A stretch of 64,000 nucleotides of DNA, taken from Sporosarcina sp. D27. GTDB lineage: Bacteria; Bacillota; Bacilli; Bacillales_A; Planococcaceae. The stretch's first letter is position 1. Each line of letters starts with the position of its first letter. The translations under genes were made by a program, and so were the position numbers. Shown in pieces: positions 18,027 through 28,257 of the stretch. The DNA is taken from contig NZ_AZUC01000047.1 in NCBI RefSeq assembly GCF_000586555.1, forward strand, positions 310,001-374,000, written 5' to 3'. The notes under the pieces were generated by a model that saw only the letters and a list, made by a program, of their open reading frames with translations, was not told where the DNA came from and searched no databases.

Positions 18027-18680
18027 TCAGGAATCTGAGCTCCTTACCATTAAACATATGCCTGCTTTCATGGAGATAGTACAAGATGGTGCAATAATCT
18101 CGTTGCTTGTGAAGCGAGTATCTCCAAGATGGATATCTTCAGAGAAGACTTCATATTTCACACCTGTCAGCGTCAATCCCTTCACAACCTCCGTTATACT
18201 AAAGAAAGATAGATACGGAAACTGCTCATTCTTCCTAATGATATGAGGACCTTTTTGAAGAAGTGTCAGCTCATTTTGTCTGTTCGCTAGGGTCAATTGT
18301 GTGGATGGATTCTGCGCAGCATTGCGAACTAAGAGTTGTACTGCGGAAAACATATGGTCTAGACGTCCCCCTGTTACTCCTGTCAAAATAATCTTATCCG
18401 GGTTCTTTGAATAAGCAAGGTTCAATGCCAGTTCAGTATCGGTCTCATCTTTTTCGGGAGGTCGTTTTTCAATGACACAACCTGTTGCTTCAACTCTTTT
18501 CATTTCCTCTTCACAGACCGAATCGAAGTCTCCAACCGCTGCCAATGGAACGATTCCTGCATCTAGCAATTGGAGAGTGCCACGATCTGCCCCTATGAAC
18601 TCTGTCTCTTCATCTAAAAAGAGAGCCAGAGGGATAATTTCTTCCTCTGGCCCCCCTGCACATATTATGATCGTCTTCAC
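18027..18680 (-). CDS. thiN: Thiamine pyrophosphokinase
   Basis: Transfers pyrophosphate from ATP to thiamine, giving thiamine diphosphate. The 217 residues contain the family's [16 protein letters not shown] and VGDFDS motifs and, later, [10 protein letters not shown]. The C-terminal beta-sandwich binds thiamine in the homodimer. It overlaps rpe by 4 bp and is followed 14 bp later by the spoVM start. Confidence 0.95.
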   Translation of the reverse strand: MKTIIICAGGPEEEIIPLALFLDEETEFIGADRGTLQLLDAGIVPLAAVGDFDSVCEEEMKRVEATGCVIEKRPPEKDETDTELALNLAYSKNPDKIILTGVTGGRLDHMFSAVQLLVRNAAQNPSTQLTLANRQNELTLLQKGPHIIRKNEQFPYLSFFSITEVVKGLTLTGVKYEVFSEDIHLGDTRFTSNEIIAPSCTISMKAGICLMVRSSDS

Positions 18681-19345
18681 TTGGTTTGCGCCTTTTCCCC
18701 TGCAGTACGGATACTTTGGATTGCTGCAGCACGGTCATCCTGATTATAAACCGCTGACCCTGCAACAAATACAGTTGCGCCTGCCTCTACACACGTCCCA
18801 ATCGTTTCGGGTGTGATTCCTCCGTCAATTTCTATCTCAATGGAGAGATTACGCTCTTTAATAATATCAGAGAGTTGTTTGACTTTAGGAACGACAGAAG
18901 TTATGAACTTCTGTCCGCCAAATCCAGGATTCACTGTCATGAATAGAACAAGGTCAATATCCTCAAGCACATGGAGAATCGTTTCAACAGGAGTATGTGG
19001 ATTTAACACAACTCCTGGTTTCACTCCGTGAGAACGGATTAGCTGAATCGTTCTGTGCAGATGACGACATGCCTCAACGTGAACCGTAATGTAATCCGCT
19101 CCTGCTTTTGCAAATTGCTCAATGTAGCGATCTGGTTCTTCAATCATCAAGTGCACATCTAATGGCAAGGTTGTAACGGGGCGGATTGCTTCAACAATTA
19201 AAGGTCCAATTGTAATATTCGGGACAAAATGACCGTCCATCACATCGACGTGAATCCAATCTGCGCCTCCTTGCTCCACTTCTTTTATTTCTTCCCCAAG
19301 CTTTGCAAAATCCGCTGATAAGATAGAGGGTGCTATTTTTAACAT
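18677..19345 (-). CDS. rpe: Ribulose-phosphate 3-epimerase
   Basis: Interconverts ribulose 5-phosphate and xylulose 5-phosphate in the pentose phosphate pathway. It is a TIM-barrel protein of 222 residues with metal-binding and catalytic motifs [24 protein letters not shown] and EIDGGI. ATG 19345 follows GAGGT; a TTG three codons earlier is the alternative. It is the third gene of the usual rsgA-rpe-thiN order. Confidence 0.96.
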   Translation of the reverse strand: MLKIAPSILSADFAKLGEEIKEVEQGGADWIHVDVMDGHFVPNITIGPLIVEAIRPVTTLPLDVHLMIEEPDRYIEQFAKAGADYITVHVEACRHLHRTIQLIRSHGVKPGVVLNPHTPVETILHVLEDIDLVLFMTVNPGFGGQKFITSVVPKVKQLSDIIKERNLSIEIEIDGGITPETIGTCVEAGATVFVAGSAVYNQDDRAAAIQSIRTAGEKAQTK

Positions 19346-19350
19346 TCTAT

Positions 19351-20232
19351 TCAATACCTCGGCTTTCTATCAGATATTTCCTGCAAGAACTGCAAGTAAT
19401 GATTATATCGGCTTTGAAGGATCTCGCCGGATTCCACCTGTCTTTTCACTTCACAAGAAGGTTCTTTCAAGTGCAGGCATCCTCTAAATTTACATTGTTC
19501 CGAGGCTTCAAGGAACTCAGGAAAACAGCTTCCCAATTCCTGTTTTTCAAGGGTTTCAAATTCCAAAGAACTAAACCCAGGTGTATCTGCCACTAAACCA
19601 CCACCCACTTCATGTAATTCAACATGACGTGTTGTATGTTTACCTCGTCCAAGTGATTCCGAAATCTCACCTGTTTCAAGGGATAGATTAGGTAATAACG
19701 TATTCAACAATGTCGATTTTCCAACCCCAGATTGACCAGCAAGAACAGTAGTCTGTCCCTCTAAATAAGGACGTAACTTTTCCAAGAGCCCGGGTTCGTC
19801 AATAGAAGTCATCAGGACCGAGTAACCGATCGACCGGTAATACGCAGCCGTCTCTTCAGCTGCCTGCAACTCAGCTTCATCCGCTTTATCTTTTTTGGTT
19901 AAACAGATAACGGGCTCAATGTGATGAGATTCAACAAGGACAAGAAAGCGATCCAACAAGTTAGAACTGAACGTTGGCTCTACGATAGAGACAGCGAGTA
20001 GCGCCAAGTCAATATTGGAGACAGGCGGGCGTACTAATTCATTTTTTCGTGGATGAACTTCAGTAATCGTCGCATCTTCTTCCCCTTCTTGCACGTACGT
20101 TACCCAGTCTCCGACAAGCGGAGTGATCTTCCGCTTTCGAAATACGCCTCTTCCTCTACAGCGCACCGTACCTCCATCGTACTTCACATAATAAAACCCA
20201 CTAATCGCTTTTCTAATTTGACCTTCCGGCAT
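19351..20232 (-). CDS. rsgA: Ribosome small subunit-dependent GTPase RsgA
   Basis: Late 30S assembly GTPase. The 293-residue protein has an N-terminal OB fold, a circularly permuted GTPase domain (G4 TKKDKADE before G1 [12 protein letters not shown] and G3 DTPGFSS) and a C-terminal zinc knuckle with cysteines in [14 protein letters not shown]. It lies directly after prkC, as in Bacillus, where PrkC can phosphorylate it. The ATG at 20232 gives the N terminus typical of the family. Confidence 0.96.
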   Translation of the reverse strand: MPEGQIRKAISGFYYVKYDGGTVRCRGRGVFRKRKITPLVGDWVTYVQEGEEDATITEVHPRKNELVRPPVSNIDLALLAVSIVEPTFSSNLLDRFLVLVESHHIEPVICLTKKDKADEAELQAAEETAAYYRSIGYSVLMTSIDEPGLLEKLRPYLEGQTTVLAGQSGVGKSTLLNTLLPNLSLETGEISESLGRGKHTTRHVELHEVGGGLVADTPGFSSLEFETLEKQELGSCFPEFLEASEQCKFRGCLHLKEPSCEVKRQVESGEILQSRYNHYLQFLQEISDRKPRY

Positions 20233-20245
20233 CCTATCCCCATCC

Positions 20246-22225
20246 TTATTGAACATCTTTGTAGTCAAACGTCCTTTCTTCGATAATTGTTGTTCCTCGA
20301 AGAATTTTATAGCCGCCTCGTTGACCTTCTTCCAGCTCTACGGTAATTTGTTCCTCTTTGTCCTCTGTTATTTCAAATTCCTTTACTGGATCAGTCATGG
20401 AATTCTTACGGTCTTGAATGTAGATACGAACAGTTTGAGGGACTCGCTCTTCTTCCCCATCATCAGATGATCCATCATCCTCCAACACTTCGTAAGGAAT
20501 TTTGACACGCTTCACGAAAGTTTTAACGGGCTTTTTAGCTGGCCCTTTCGAAACCGTTACGTTGACTTTCGATCCGATAGGTAGCGACTGACTAGCAGAG
20601 GGATCTTGTTTCATAACCTGTCCTTCAGGAATGGTGTCCGAATTACTCTTTTTGACGACAATGATATTGAAACCGGAAGAAGTTGCATAAGCATTCAACT
20701 GATCGTCAGTGAAGCCGATCAAACTTTCCAACGTTCTCGTCTCCGGGCCTTTACTTACAGTAAAAACAACATCCGTTTCACTCGGAACTACTTCTGAATC
20801 CGGCTCAGGATCTTGACTCAAGATGGTTCCCTCAGGCCGATCATCATAAATCTCTTCTGAGTTAACAGACTTGAATTCATAAGTTTCCAGTCGTTCTTTA
20901 ATGGAATTATAATCTCTATCCGTGTAATCACTAAAGGTCATCGTTTCTTTACCTGTACTAATGTACAACTTGACCTTACTACCTTTATCACGCTCTTTGT
21001 TTGCTTCCGGTATCGTTCGGAAAACTTCACCTTTTTCATATTCCTCAGATGGTTGCGGAACTTTGTCGTCAACAACAAAACCACTATCTTCAAGGAGTGC
21101 GATTGCATCTGCCTCATCTTTACCTAATACGTCAGGTACAGTCACTTTTTGATCGAACACACCAGTAATATAAAGGACTGCGATTGCAGCAGCGATTAGA
21201 ATCGCAATGCTAGCAAAAATTGGCCACTTTTTACGTTTTTTCTTTTGAGGGACAGGTTCAGGTTTCACCGGCTCTGGCTCTATTCGAACCGGCTCCATTT
21301 TCACCGTCTGTTCAGAATCCAGTAAATTCGGTGCATCTTTAATAACAGGAAGTGCTCGTGTTTCGTCCTCATCGAACGGAATCGTGAATTTTGGTTCGTT
21401 GGAACGGGACGGGTTAAGCGCTGTCAGCAAGTCCTCATACATTTCATCCGCTGAGACATATCGATGTCTAGCGTCTTTTGCGGTTGCTTTTAAAATAATA
21501 TTTTCCACACTTTGCGGGATCATCGGGAAATCAGCTCTCACAGAGGGAGTTTCTTCTTGAAGATGCTTGAGTGCAATCGCCACTGCTGATTCCGCTGAGA
21601 ATGGGAGCTTCCCTGTTAGTAATTCGTAAAAGACAATGCCTAACGAGTACACGTCAGATTTCTTAGTTGCCATACCACCTCGTGCTTGTTCTGGTGATAG
21701 ATAATGAACGGTTCCAAGCACGGAATTCGTTTTCGTATGGGATGTTGCTGTAAGCGCCATCGCAATTCCGAAGTCTGTGATCTTCACATTTCCGTCTTCA
21801 TCCATTAGAATATTTTGCGGCTTCACATCACGATGAATAATTCCATTATGATGAGCATTGGAAATGGCTGAAACAAGCTGTAACATAATGGGGATCGCTT
21901 TTTCAGGTTCGAGTGGACCGTTTTCTAAAATAAAGCGCTTTAGTGTCAGTCCTTTCACATATTCCATCACTAAGTAATGAAGCTCTCCTTCTTCTCCCAC
22001 ATCAAAAATATTGACGATGTTCGCGTGGGTTAAACTGGTAGCAGAAAGCGCTTCACGTTGAAATCTGCGTTTCAACTCTTCTTCGTTCGCAAAATCATAG
22101 TTCAAAACTTTAATGGCTACATCCCGGTCCAAAATAACATCATGTGCTACGTATACTTTTGACATTCCACCTTCACCGATTGTGCCGATGATATCATAGC
22201 GGTCTCCAATTCGATTACCAATCAT
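20246..22225 (-). CDS. prkC: Serine/threonine protein kinase PrkC with PASTA repeats
   Basis: Membrane eukaryotic-like kinase that senses muropeptides or lipid II through its extracellular part and acts in germination, wall homeostasis and growth control. The 659 residues have an N-terminal kinase domain (GEGGMSKVYVA, HRDVKPQNIL, DFGIA, SPEQARGG), a basic juxtamembrane stretch, one membrane helix near residue 340, three PASTA modules and a C-terminal domain after the third PASTA. This matches Bacillus subtilis PrkC (648). It overlaps the prpC phosphatase gene by 4 bp. Confidence 0.97.
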   Translation of the reverse strand: MIGNRIGDRYDIIGTIGEGGMSKVYVAHDVILDRDVAIKVLNYDFANEEELKRRFQREALSATSLTHANIVNIFDVGEEGELHYLVMEYVKGLTLKRFILENGPLEPEKAIPIMLQLVSAISNAHHNGIIHRDVKPQNILMDEDGNVKITDFGIAMALTATSHTKTNSVLGTVHYLSPEQARGGMATKKSDVYSLGIVFYELLTGKLPFSAESAVAIALKHLQEETPSVRADFPMIPQSVENIILKATAKDARHRYVSADEMYEDLLTALNPSRSNEPKFTIPFDEDETRALPVIKDAPNLLDSEQTVKMEPVRIEPEPVKPEPVPQKKKRKKWPIFASIAILIAAAIAVLYITGVFDQKVTVPDVLGKDEADAIALLEDSGFVVDDKVPQPSEEYEKGEVFRTIPEANKERDKGSKVKLYISTGKETMTFSDYTDRDYNSIKERLETYEFKSVNSEEIYDDRPEGTILSQDPEPDSEVVPSETDVVFTVSKGPETRTLESLIGFTDDQLNAYATSSGFNIIVVKKSNSDTIPEGQVMKQDPSASQSLPIGSKVNVTVSKGPAKKPVKTFVKRVKIPYEVLEDDGSSDDGEEERVPQTVRIYIQDRKNSMTDPVKEFEITEDKEEQITVELEEGQRGGYKILRGTTIIEERTFDYKDVQ

Positions 22226-22980
22226 AGGGCACCTACTCCTGGATTTGAAGGAGCAAGCAATACCGCAGTAATGTTGTCCTCCCCACCTCTTTCGTTAGCC
22301 ACATCAATAAGTCGAATCACTTTTTCTTCTAGTGTGTTTTTAGCAACAATGATTTCCCTCATCATTTCAGCCTCTACTTTGTTACTTAGACCATCTGTGC
22401 ACAATAACAAATAATCTCCTTGAGTAAATGGTACATGATAAAATTCAGGCTCGATGTCCCGCTCAGAACCGACAGCCCGCATAATCCAATTTCGTTGAGG
22501 ATGTACTTCCGCTTCTTCTTCTGTGATTTCGCCACTGGCTAGGAGTGCATTTACGTAAGAATGATCCATAGTCTGCTGAGTAATAGTTTCAGAACTTACT
22601 GAGTAGACCCGGCTATCCCCAACGTGTGCGATGTAACAACTTCCTTCTGCAATGACTACCGCTTCTAGCGTTGTTCCCATTCCTTCATGTTCAGGAGACG
22701 ATTGTGCTTTTTCAAAAATTAGCTGGTTCACTTTACGAATGATTGAATTTAGCCATACAATCCATGTCTCCTTGGATTGTGGTAGATCAGAACCTAATTT
22801 GCTGAAATGCTCTCCTATTAAGGAGACAGCCATTGCACTTGCGACATCACCACTACGATGACCACCCATACCGTCAGCAATGACAGCGAGTGCATAGCCG
22901 TTATCGAGTACAAATACAGCAGCTTGGTCTTCGTTGAACGTGCGTTTTCTACCTATATCGGTTCGTACACTGAAATGCAT
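22222..22980 (-). CDS. prpC: PP2C-type protein phosphatase PrpC
   Basis: Metal-dependent serine/threonine phosphatase that removes phosphates set by PrkC. The 252 residues contain the PP2C motifs RTFNEDQ, IADGMGGH, HVGDSRVY, CTDGLSN and GGEDNITAV in order, with the usual metal-binding aspartates. The start ATG 22980 follows GGGGGAAGGG. It is 28 bp from rsmB; in Bacillus subtilis rlmN lies in that gap. Confidence 0.96.
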   Translation of the reverse strand: MHFSVRTDIGRKRTFNEDQAAVFVLDNGYALAVIADGMGGHRSGDVASAMAVSLIGEHFSKLGSDLPQSKETWIVWLNSIIRKVNQLIFEKAQSSPEHEGMGTTLEAVVIAEGSCYIAHVGDSRVYSVSSETITQQTMDHSYVNALLASGEITEEEAEVHPQRNWIMRAVGSERDIEPEFYHVPFTQGDYLLLCTDGLSNKVEAEMMREIIVAKNTLEEKVIRLIDVANERGGEDNITAVLLAPSNPGVGAL

Positions 22981-23008
22981 TGCCCTTCCCCCATCCCTGT
23001 ACGTCTTT

Positions 23009-24367
23009 TTAGTCGTTACTAGCTGGTTTTTGCAAGGTAGCTGCAAAAAATCCATCACTACCAAAGTGTTGCGGCAATACTTGTAGCATGCCGTTCGGTG
23101 TCGCGAGTCCAGCTTCTTCGAAGAATTCCGGAACCAATTTCACAGCTTCAGGATGACGCTCTAAAAATTGCAGAACAACTCCATCATTTTCGGTTTTATC
23201 GACAGTACATGTACTATAGACAATTTTCCCACCTGGCTTGACGAGTGTCCAAGCTGTTTCAAGTAACTCTGCTTGGATTTTTGTGAGTGATTCAAGGTCC
23301 GCTTCTGTCTTGTTATATTTAATCTCCGGCTTTCTACGGATAACACCAAGCCCACTACATGGTGCATCTACTAAAATCCGGTCGAAAGTGTTCGGTGCAT
23401 ACGTGTCATTTAGTTCACGACTATCCCCACTTGAAGTCCAGATTGACTTAAGGCCCAATCTCTCAGCATTTTCTTCGATCAACTCCAGTTTGTGCTCATG
23501 CAGATCGTGCGCATGAACTTCTCCTGTATCCGCTAAATGTTCAGCGATTTGCGTCGTTTTTCCACCAGGTGCTGCACACATATCTAGTACTTTCATTCCT
23601 GGATGCACATCAAGAGCATAAACAGGTAGCATTGAGCTTTCATCTTGAATAGTGAGCCAGCCTTTTGTATACGTATATGTGTTTGCGATATTACCTGAGT
23701 GACAATAAACCGCTTCTGGTACGACTTTACCTAATTCAACTTTTGCCCCTTCGCTTTTTAACTGGTGTAACGCTTTTTCAATAGTTGTCTGTACGGTGTT
23801 GATACGTGCAGTATTCGTAGGGGGCACATTGTTCGCTTGCGCCATCTCAGCTGTATCTTTCATGCCATACTGATCAATCCAACGACGGATCAGCCATTCC
23901 GGATGACTTGTTTCAAGCGATAGTCGTTTAACATCATCCTGTTCTTCACTAATAGGATGGACGCCTTGACGTAATACTGATCGAAGGACACCGTTTACGA
24001 GTCCTGTCGTTCCTTTATGACCACGTCGCTTGGCAATTTCTACAGCTTCATTGACCGCTGCGTGTGGCGGTATTTTTGTTAGGTAGACAATTTGATAGAG
24101 CGACATGCGTAGCAGGTCCCGAACCCAATCATCCAGCTTCCCTTTAATAAATGGCTCTAGATAATAGTCTAATGTAAGACGATATTGTAAGGTGCCGTAC
24201 GTTAAATTCGTCAATAACGGCTTATCTTGGTCTTTAATGGCATACGTTTTCATGGTACGTGTTAATAATAAGTTACTGTATGCTTGGTTACGGCTGACTT
24301 CTAACAGAATGGAAAGTGCCGCATCGCGGACGTTTCCTTTCCATATGTCCTTCTTCTTTGCTGTCAT
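23009..24367 (-). CDS. rsmB: 16S rRNA (cytosine-967-C5) methyltransferase RsmB
   Basis: S-adenosylmethionine-dependent methyltransferase of 16S rRNA. It comprises an N-terminal NusB-like RNA-binding domain (to about residue 140) and a C-terminal Rossmann methyltransferase domain with CAAPGGKTTQ, DAPCSGLGVIRRKPEI (catalytic Cys) and YSTCTV. Length is 452 residues. The ATG at 24367 overlaps fmt by 4 bp. A longer upstream frame exists but lacks a ribosome site. Confidence 0.96.
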   Translation of the reverse strand: MTAKKKDIWKGNVRDAALSILLEVSRNQAYSNLLLTRTMKTYAIKDQDKPLLTNLTYGTLQYRLTLDYYLEPFIKGKLDDWVRDLLRMSLYQIVYLTKIPPHAAVNEAVEIAKRRGHKGTTGLVNGVLRSVLRQGVHPISEEQDDVKRLSLETSHPEWLIRRWIDQYGMKDTAEMAQANNVPPTNTARINTVQTTIEKALHQLKSEGAKVELGKVVPEAVYCHSGNIANTYTYTKGWLTIQDESSMLPVYALDVHPGMKVLDMCAAPGGKTTQIAEHLADTGEVHAHDLHEHKLELIEENAERLGLKSIWTSSGDSRELNDTYAPNTFDRILVDAPCSGLGVIRRKPEIKYNKTEADLESLTKIQAELLETAWTLVKPGGKIVYSTCTVDKTENDGVVLQFLERHPEAVKLVPEFFEEAGLATPNGMLQVLPQHFGSDGFFAATLQKPASND

Positions 24368-25305
24368 AGGAACAGATCTCCTTTTTTCCACTGGCTACCT
24401 GATCCGTTTAAAAAGACGGTTGCAGTCATGCGTTTTTTTCCTGAAGGCTGTAACTCCGTAATCGAAACAGCTGTGTCATCACCGGACTTCACAAGAATGT
24501 GTTCCTTTGTTAACTCTATGATTTCACCTGGTTTACCATCTATTGTAGTCGGTATCATTTCCGTCTTCCAAACTTTCACGTTTTCACCGCCGAATGTCGT
24601 ATAAGCTGTCGGCCATGGTGTGAGCCCTCTTACTTGGTTATGAATCTCCGTTCCTTTACGTGTCCAGTCAATCCGTTCTTGTTCGCGTGAAATGTTTTTC
24701 GCAAATGTGACAAGTGCTTCATCTTGTGGAATGCTTGCATTCGTCCCTTCCAAAATAGAAGGCAATGTCTCTTTTAACAACTTTTCTCCAGTAAGTGATA
24801 ATTTTTCAAACATACTCCCTGTATCATCGGTTGATAAAATCGGTGATGTCGCTTGTGAAATGATGTCACCTGCATCGAGTTTTTCTACCATATACATAAT
24901 CGTTACACCCGTTTCTGTGCACCCATCCATGACTGCTTGATGAATTGGTGCTCCACCACGATACGCTGGAAGCAAGGAAGCGTGGACATTGATACACCCT
25001 AATCTAGGAACATCAAGCAATTCTTTTGGCAAAATCTGACCAAATGCCGCGGTGACGATCAAGTCCGGAGCAAGCGCTTTTATCTCTTCCAACTCAGCGG
25101 AGCCTTTCAATTTTTCAGGTTGAATGACAGGAAGCCCTAGACGCAATGCTTCCGCTTTCACAGGAGGTGGTGTCAAGACGCGCTTTCGGCCAACAGGTCT
25201 ATCAGGTTGAGTCACAACTCCGACAATTGAATACCCTTCTTCATGAAGCATACTTAAAATAGGGGCTGAAAAATCAGGAGTTCCCATAAATAAAAGCTTA
25301 TTCAA
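24364..25305 (-). CDS. fmt: Methionyl-tRNA formyltransferase (TTG start)
   Basis: Formylates initiator Met-tRNA using 10-formyltetrahydrofolate. The 313 residues have FMGTPDFSAPIL at the N terminus, the catalytic NVHASLLPAYRGGAPI segment with Asn-His and a later Asp in LDAGDI, and a C-terminal anticodon-arm-binding domain. The TTG at 25305 lines up with the family N terminus (five residues before FMGTPDF). It lies inside the last codons of def, giving coupled synthesis with the deformylase. Confidence 0.94.
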   Translation of the reverse strand: MNKLLFMGTPDFSAPILSMLHEEGYSIVGVVTQPDRPVGRKRVLTPPPVKAEALRLGLPVIQPEKLKGSAELEEIKALAPDLIVTAAFGQILPKELLDVPRLGCINVHASLLPAYRGGAPIHQAVMDGCTETGVTIMYMVEKLDAGDIISQATSPILSTDDTGSMFEKLSLTGEKLLKETLPSILEGTNASIPQDEALVTFAKNISREQERIDWTRKGTEIHNQVRGLTPWPTAYTTFGGENVKVWKTEMIPTTIDGKPGEIIELTKEHILVKSGDDTAVSITELQPSGKKRMTATVFLNGSGSQWKKGDLFL

Positions 25306-25819
25306 TCCCTTCACCGTCCTTCTCAAGTTGAACAAGTTCTTCGTCCAATTCTTCAAATTCAGAAGCATCGACAATTCGGCTGATTTTCTTATTGAACAAA
25401 ATGCCATCTAAGTGATCAATTTCATGCATAATGGCACGTGCTTCAAAGCTTTCAGCTTCCAATTCATAAAGCGAGCCATCGCGTTCTTGGGCTTCTACTC
25501 GGACAAAGAAAGGTCTTTTCACTTCACCGTACAAATCTGGGAAGCTGAGGCAGCCTTCCAAGTCCACATCTTCTCCACCAATTGCTGTAATGATTGGATT
25601 GATAAGTTCAATAGGTGGATCTCCTTCGCCGATATCCACAATTGCAGCGCGGATCGAGTGACCGACTTGCGGTGCTGCTATTCCTACGCCATCAGCAGCA
25701 ATCATCGTTTCCATCATATCGTCCAACAACCGATGTAAGCTCCGGTCAAATTTCGTCACTTCTTTAGTTTTCGTTTCTAATATTTCAGCTGGATATTTAA
25801 CAATTTCTAGTACAGTCAA
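25298..25819 (-). CDS. def: Peptide deformylase (TTG start)
   Basis: Removes the N-formyl group from new proteins. The three metal/catalytic motifs are GVGIAAPQVG, EGCLSFP (Cys ligand) and HEIDHLDG (two His ligands and Glu). The 173 residues are slightly longer than Bacillus subtilis Def (160) owing to a longer acidic C terminus. The TTG start has GAGGA 6 nt upstream. It shares the operon with fmt, the reverse function in translation. Confidence 0.95.
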   Translation of the reverse strand: MTVLEIVKYPAEILETKTKEVTKFDRSLHRLLDDMMETMIAADGVGIAAPQVGHSIRAAIVDIGEGDPPIELINPIITAIGGEDVDLEGCLSFPDLYGEVKRPFFVRVEAQERDGSLYELEAESFEARAIMHEIDHLDGILFNKKISRIVDASEFEELDEELVQLEKDGEGIE

Positions 25820-25845
25820 ACAAATTCCTCTTTTCTTGTTCCTAC

Positions 25846-28257
25846 TCAGTAAATTACGACAGGTGATTTATCAACAGAAAGCAGTAATCCATCTTTTATC
25901 CAATCTGTTCGGTAAAAGCGAATGAGTGCTTGTAGCGTCTCTGTCAGTTTCGGTTCTTTTTTGTATTTTATCAAACATTGATAGCGATATCTATTATTCA
26001 CCCGACTTATGGCAGAAGCTGTCGGACCGATAATGACGCTTTCCGGACTTAACCCGTCAGCCAAAAATCGCACTGCTTTTTCAGCATATCCCACAACTTT
26101 CATTAAGTCTTCATGGCTAAATTGAACATTGACGATGTAGTAAAACGGCGGGTACCCAAATTGCTTCCTAGTACTCATCTCCATCTGATAAAACGGTTCA
26201 TACACTTGAGCTTTAGCAAGTTCAATCGCGTAGTGTTCGGGGGTGTACGTTTGGACAAATACTTCCCCTTCCAAATCATGACGTCCTGCCCTACCACTCA
26301 CTTGTGTCAGCAATTGGAACGTTTTTTCCGCAGCTCTGAAATCTGCCAGATGGAGAGTGGTATCCGCCGCTAAGACACCGACCAACGTGATATTCGGAAA
26401 ATCGAGTCCTTTGGCTATCATTTGTGTTCCGAGTAAAATATCCGCTTGTCCTTCACTGAATTTCTGGAGCAGTCGAGCATGCGAGCCTTTTTGCCGAGTC
26501 GTATCAACATCCATACGAAGCACGCGCGCTTCTGGAAAGAGTTTTGTAATTTCTTCCTCCGCTTTTTGTGTGCCCGTACCGAAAAATCGAATGTGCTCAC
26601 TTTCGCATTCAGGACAGATATGAGGCACTCGTTCTTCATGACCACAGTAATGACATTTTAAATTCTCTGTAGCTCGATGGTAAGTCAAAGAAATATCACA
26701 GTTCGGACATTGAATAGTTGTCCCACAATCTCTACATAAAACAAACGAAGAGAATCCACGTTTGTTTAAAAACAGTACTGTCTGTTCGCCCTTCTCCAAT
26801 CGATCCCGAATAGCTTCCGCCAATGGGACTGAAAACATCGAACGGTTACCTTCTTTCAGTTCAGCACGCATATCCACAATATTGACGTTCGGTAGCTCCT
26901 GGTCTTTTGCGCGCGTTGGCAATTCAAGTAGACGGTACACATCTTTTGACGCGCGCGCATAGGATTCAAGCGCAGGAGTTGCACTGCCGAGAATAACGGG
27001 ACAGTGATTGAATTGTGCCCGCCAGATCGCTACATCTCGTGCATGATAGCGTGGTGAATCTTCCTGCTTATACGTCGACTCATGTTCTTCATCTAGAATA
27101 ATGATTCCTAGTTTTTCAAACGGTGCGAAAATAGCAGAGCGTGCTCCAACGACCACTTTCACTTCCTTACGATGAATTTTACGCCATTCATCATATTTTT
27201 CACCTGCAGACAATGCACTGTGCATGACTGCGACTTGAGCGCCAAATCGCTCCTTGAATCTAGAGGTCATTTGAGGTGTCAATGAAATCTCAGGGACAAG
27301 TACAATTGCTTCCTTGCCAGCTGATAGGACTTCTTGGATAGAGCGCAAGTAAACTTCCGTTTTGCCACTCCCTGTTATTCCATGTAATAGGAAAGTGGTG
27401 TCTGTACCAGATTGAAATGCATCAAGTACTTCATCTACAGCGTTTTGCTGATAAGAAGTGAGTTGTTTCGGAATGGCAGTATCCCGTAATTCCAAGGCAT
27501 CCGGTTCACGATACACTTCCAACTTTTTTTCTTGTGCAGCCCCTTTTTCAATTACTGTTTTCAGAACTGGGGCAGATACATTTGCTTTCGCCATCAATTT
27601 TCCTGCTTCAATCGCTTGTCCAGCGTACGCCACCATCCACTCCATCAGTTCACGCTGTTTGACTGCCTGCTTACTAAGCGCACCGATCAGTTGGTGAAGA
27701 ATTTCTGCACTTTCTATATGAATCATACGGACTCTTTTGACCGTTGTTTGTTGCTTGACGAGGGTATCTACATGCACCGCACCTGATTTAGTGTACACTT
27801 TCAATTGTTTCAATAGCTCAGGTGTGTCAGCATTTTTCAAAGGAATACGATCTCGTTTTTGAAGCATCTTCAAGAATGACTCATCTGTAATTGCTTGGAG
27901 GTCCTCCACTTGGATATACTTCTCGTACTTTGCACGCATTGCTGCTGGGAGCATAACTTGAAGTGCTTCAATACGATAGGCAAGTGTATCTGTAGCAAGC
28001 CACTCTGAAAGCTCAAGTAACTCCTTAGAAAGGATTGGTTCAAAATCGATAAGCTCTTCTAAAGGTTTTATCTTACTAATGTCCAAGTCACTTTCTTCTT
28101 TCAACGCAATGACATACCCTACAACTTTCCGTGGACCAAATGGCACTTTCACGCGCATCCCAGGTTCAACAAATCCAGAAAACAGCTCAGGGATTTTGTA
28201 GTCAAATGGACGATCTATCGGATACGCTGCGACGTCCACGATCACTTCAGCGATCAT
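25846..28257 (-). CDS. priA: Primosomal replication restart helicase PriA
   Basis: 3'-5' helicase that reloads DnaD/DnaB/DnaI at broken or stalled forks. The 803 residues fit the family. An N-terminal 3'DNA-binding domain is followed by helicase motifs I (GITGSGKTEVY) and II (LDEEHESTYKQED), and a double zinc-finger region with eight cysteines (CRDCGTTIQCPNCD and CHYCGHEERVPHICPEC). The C-terminal domain ends normally. It overlaps coaBC by 4 bp. Confidence 0.97.
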   Translation of the reverse strand: MIAEVIVDVAAYPIDRPFDYKIPELFSGFVEPGMRVKVPFGPRKVVGYVIALKEESDLDISKIKPLEELIDFEPILSKELLELSEWLATDTLAYRIEALQVMLPAAMRAKYEKYIQVEDLQAITDESFLKMLQKRDRIPLKNADTPELLKQLKVYTKSGAVHVDTLVKQQTTVKRVRMIHIESAEILHQLIGALSKQAVKQRELMEWMVAYAGQAIEAGKLMAKANVSAPVLKTVIEKGAAQEKKLEVYREPDALELRDTAIPKQLTSYQQNAVDEVLDAFQSGTDTTFLLHGITGSGKTEVYLRSIQEVLSAGKEAIVLVPEISLTPQMTSRFKERFGAQVAVMHSALSAGEKYDEWRKIHRKEVKVVVGARSAIFAPFEKLGIIILDEEHESTYKQEDSPRYHARDVAIWRAQFNHCPVILGSATPALESYARASKDVYRLLELPTRAKDQELPNVNIVDMRAELKEGNRSMFSVPLAEAIRDRLEKGEQTVLFLNKRGFSSFVLCRDCGTTIQCPNCDISLTYHRATENLKCHYCGHEERVPHICPECESEHIRFFGTGTQKAEEEITKLFPEARVLRMDVDTTRQKGSHARLLQKFSEGQADILLGTQMIAKGLDFPNITLVGVLAADTTLHLADFRAAEKTFQLLTQVSGRAGRHDLEGEVFVQTYTPEHYAIELAKAQVYEPFYQMEMSTRKQFGYPPFYYIVNVQFSHEDLMKVVGYAEKAVRFLADGLSPESVIIGPTASAISRVNNRYRYQCLIKYKKEPKLTETLQALIRFYRTDWIKDGLLLSVDKSPVVIY

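Noticed and set aside
17881-18079. Plus-strand 66-residue ORF after rpmB
   Set aside because: It is the antisense of spoVM, whose minus-strand product has clear family residues and a ribosome site.
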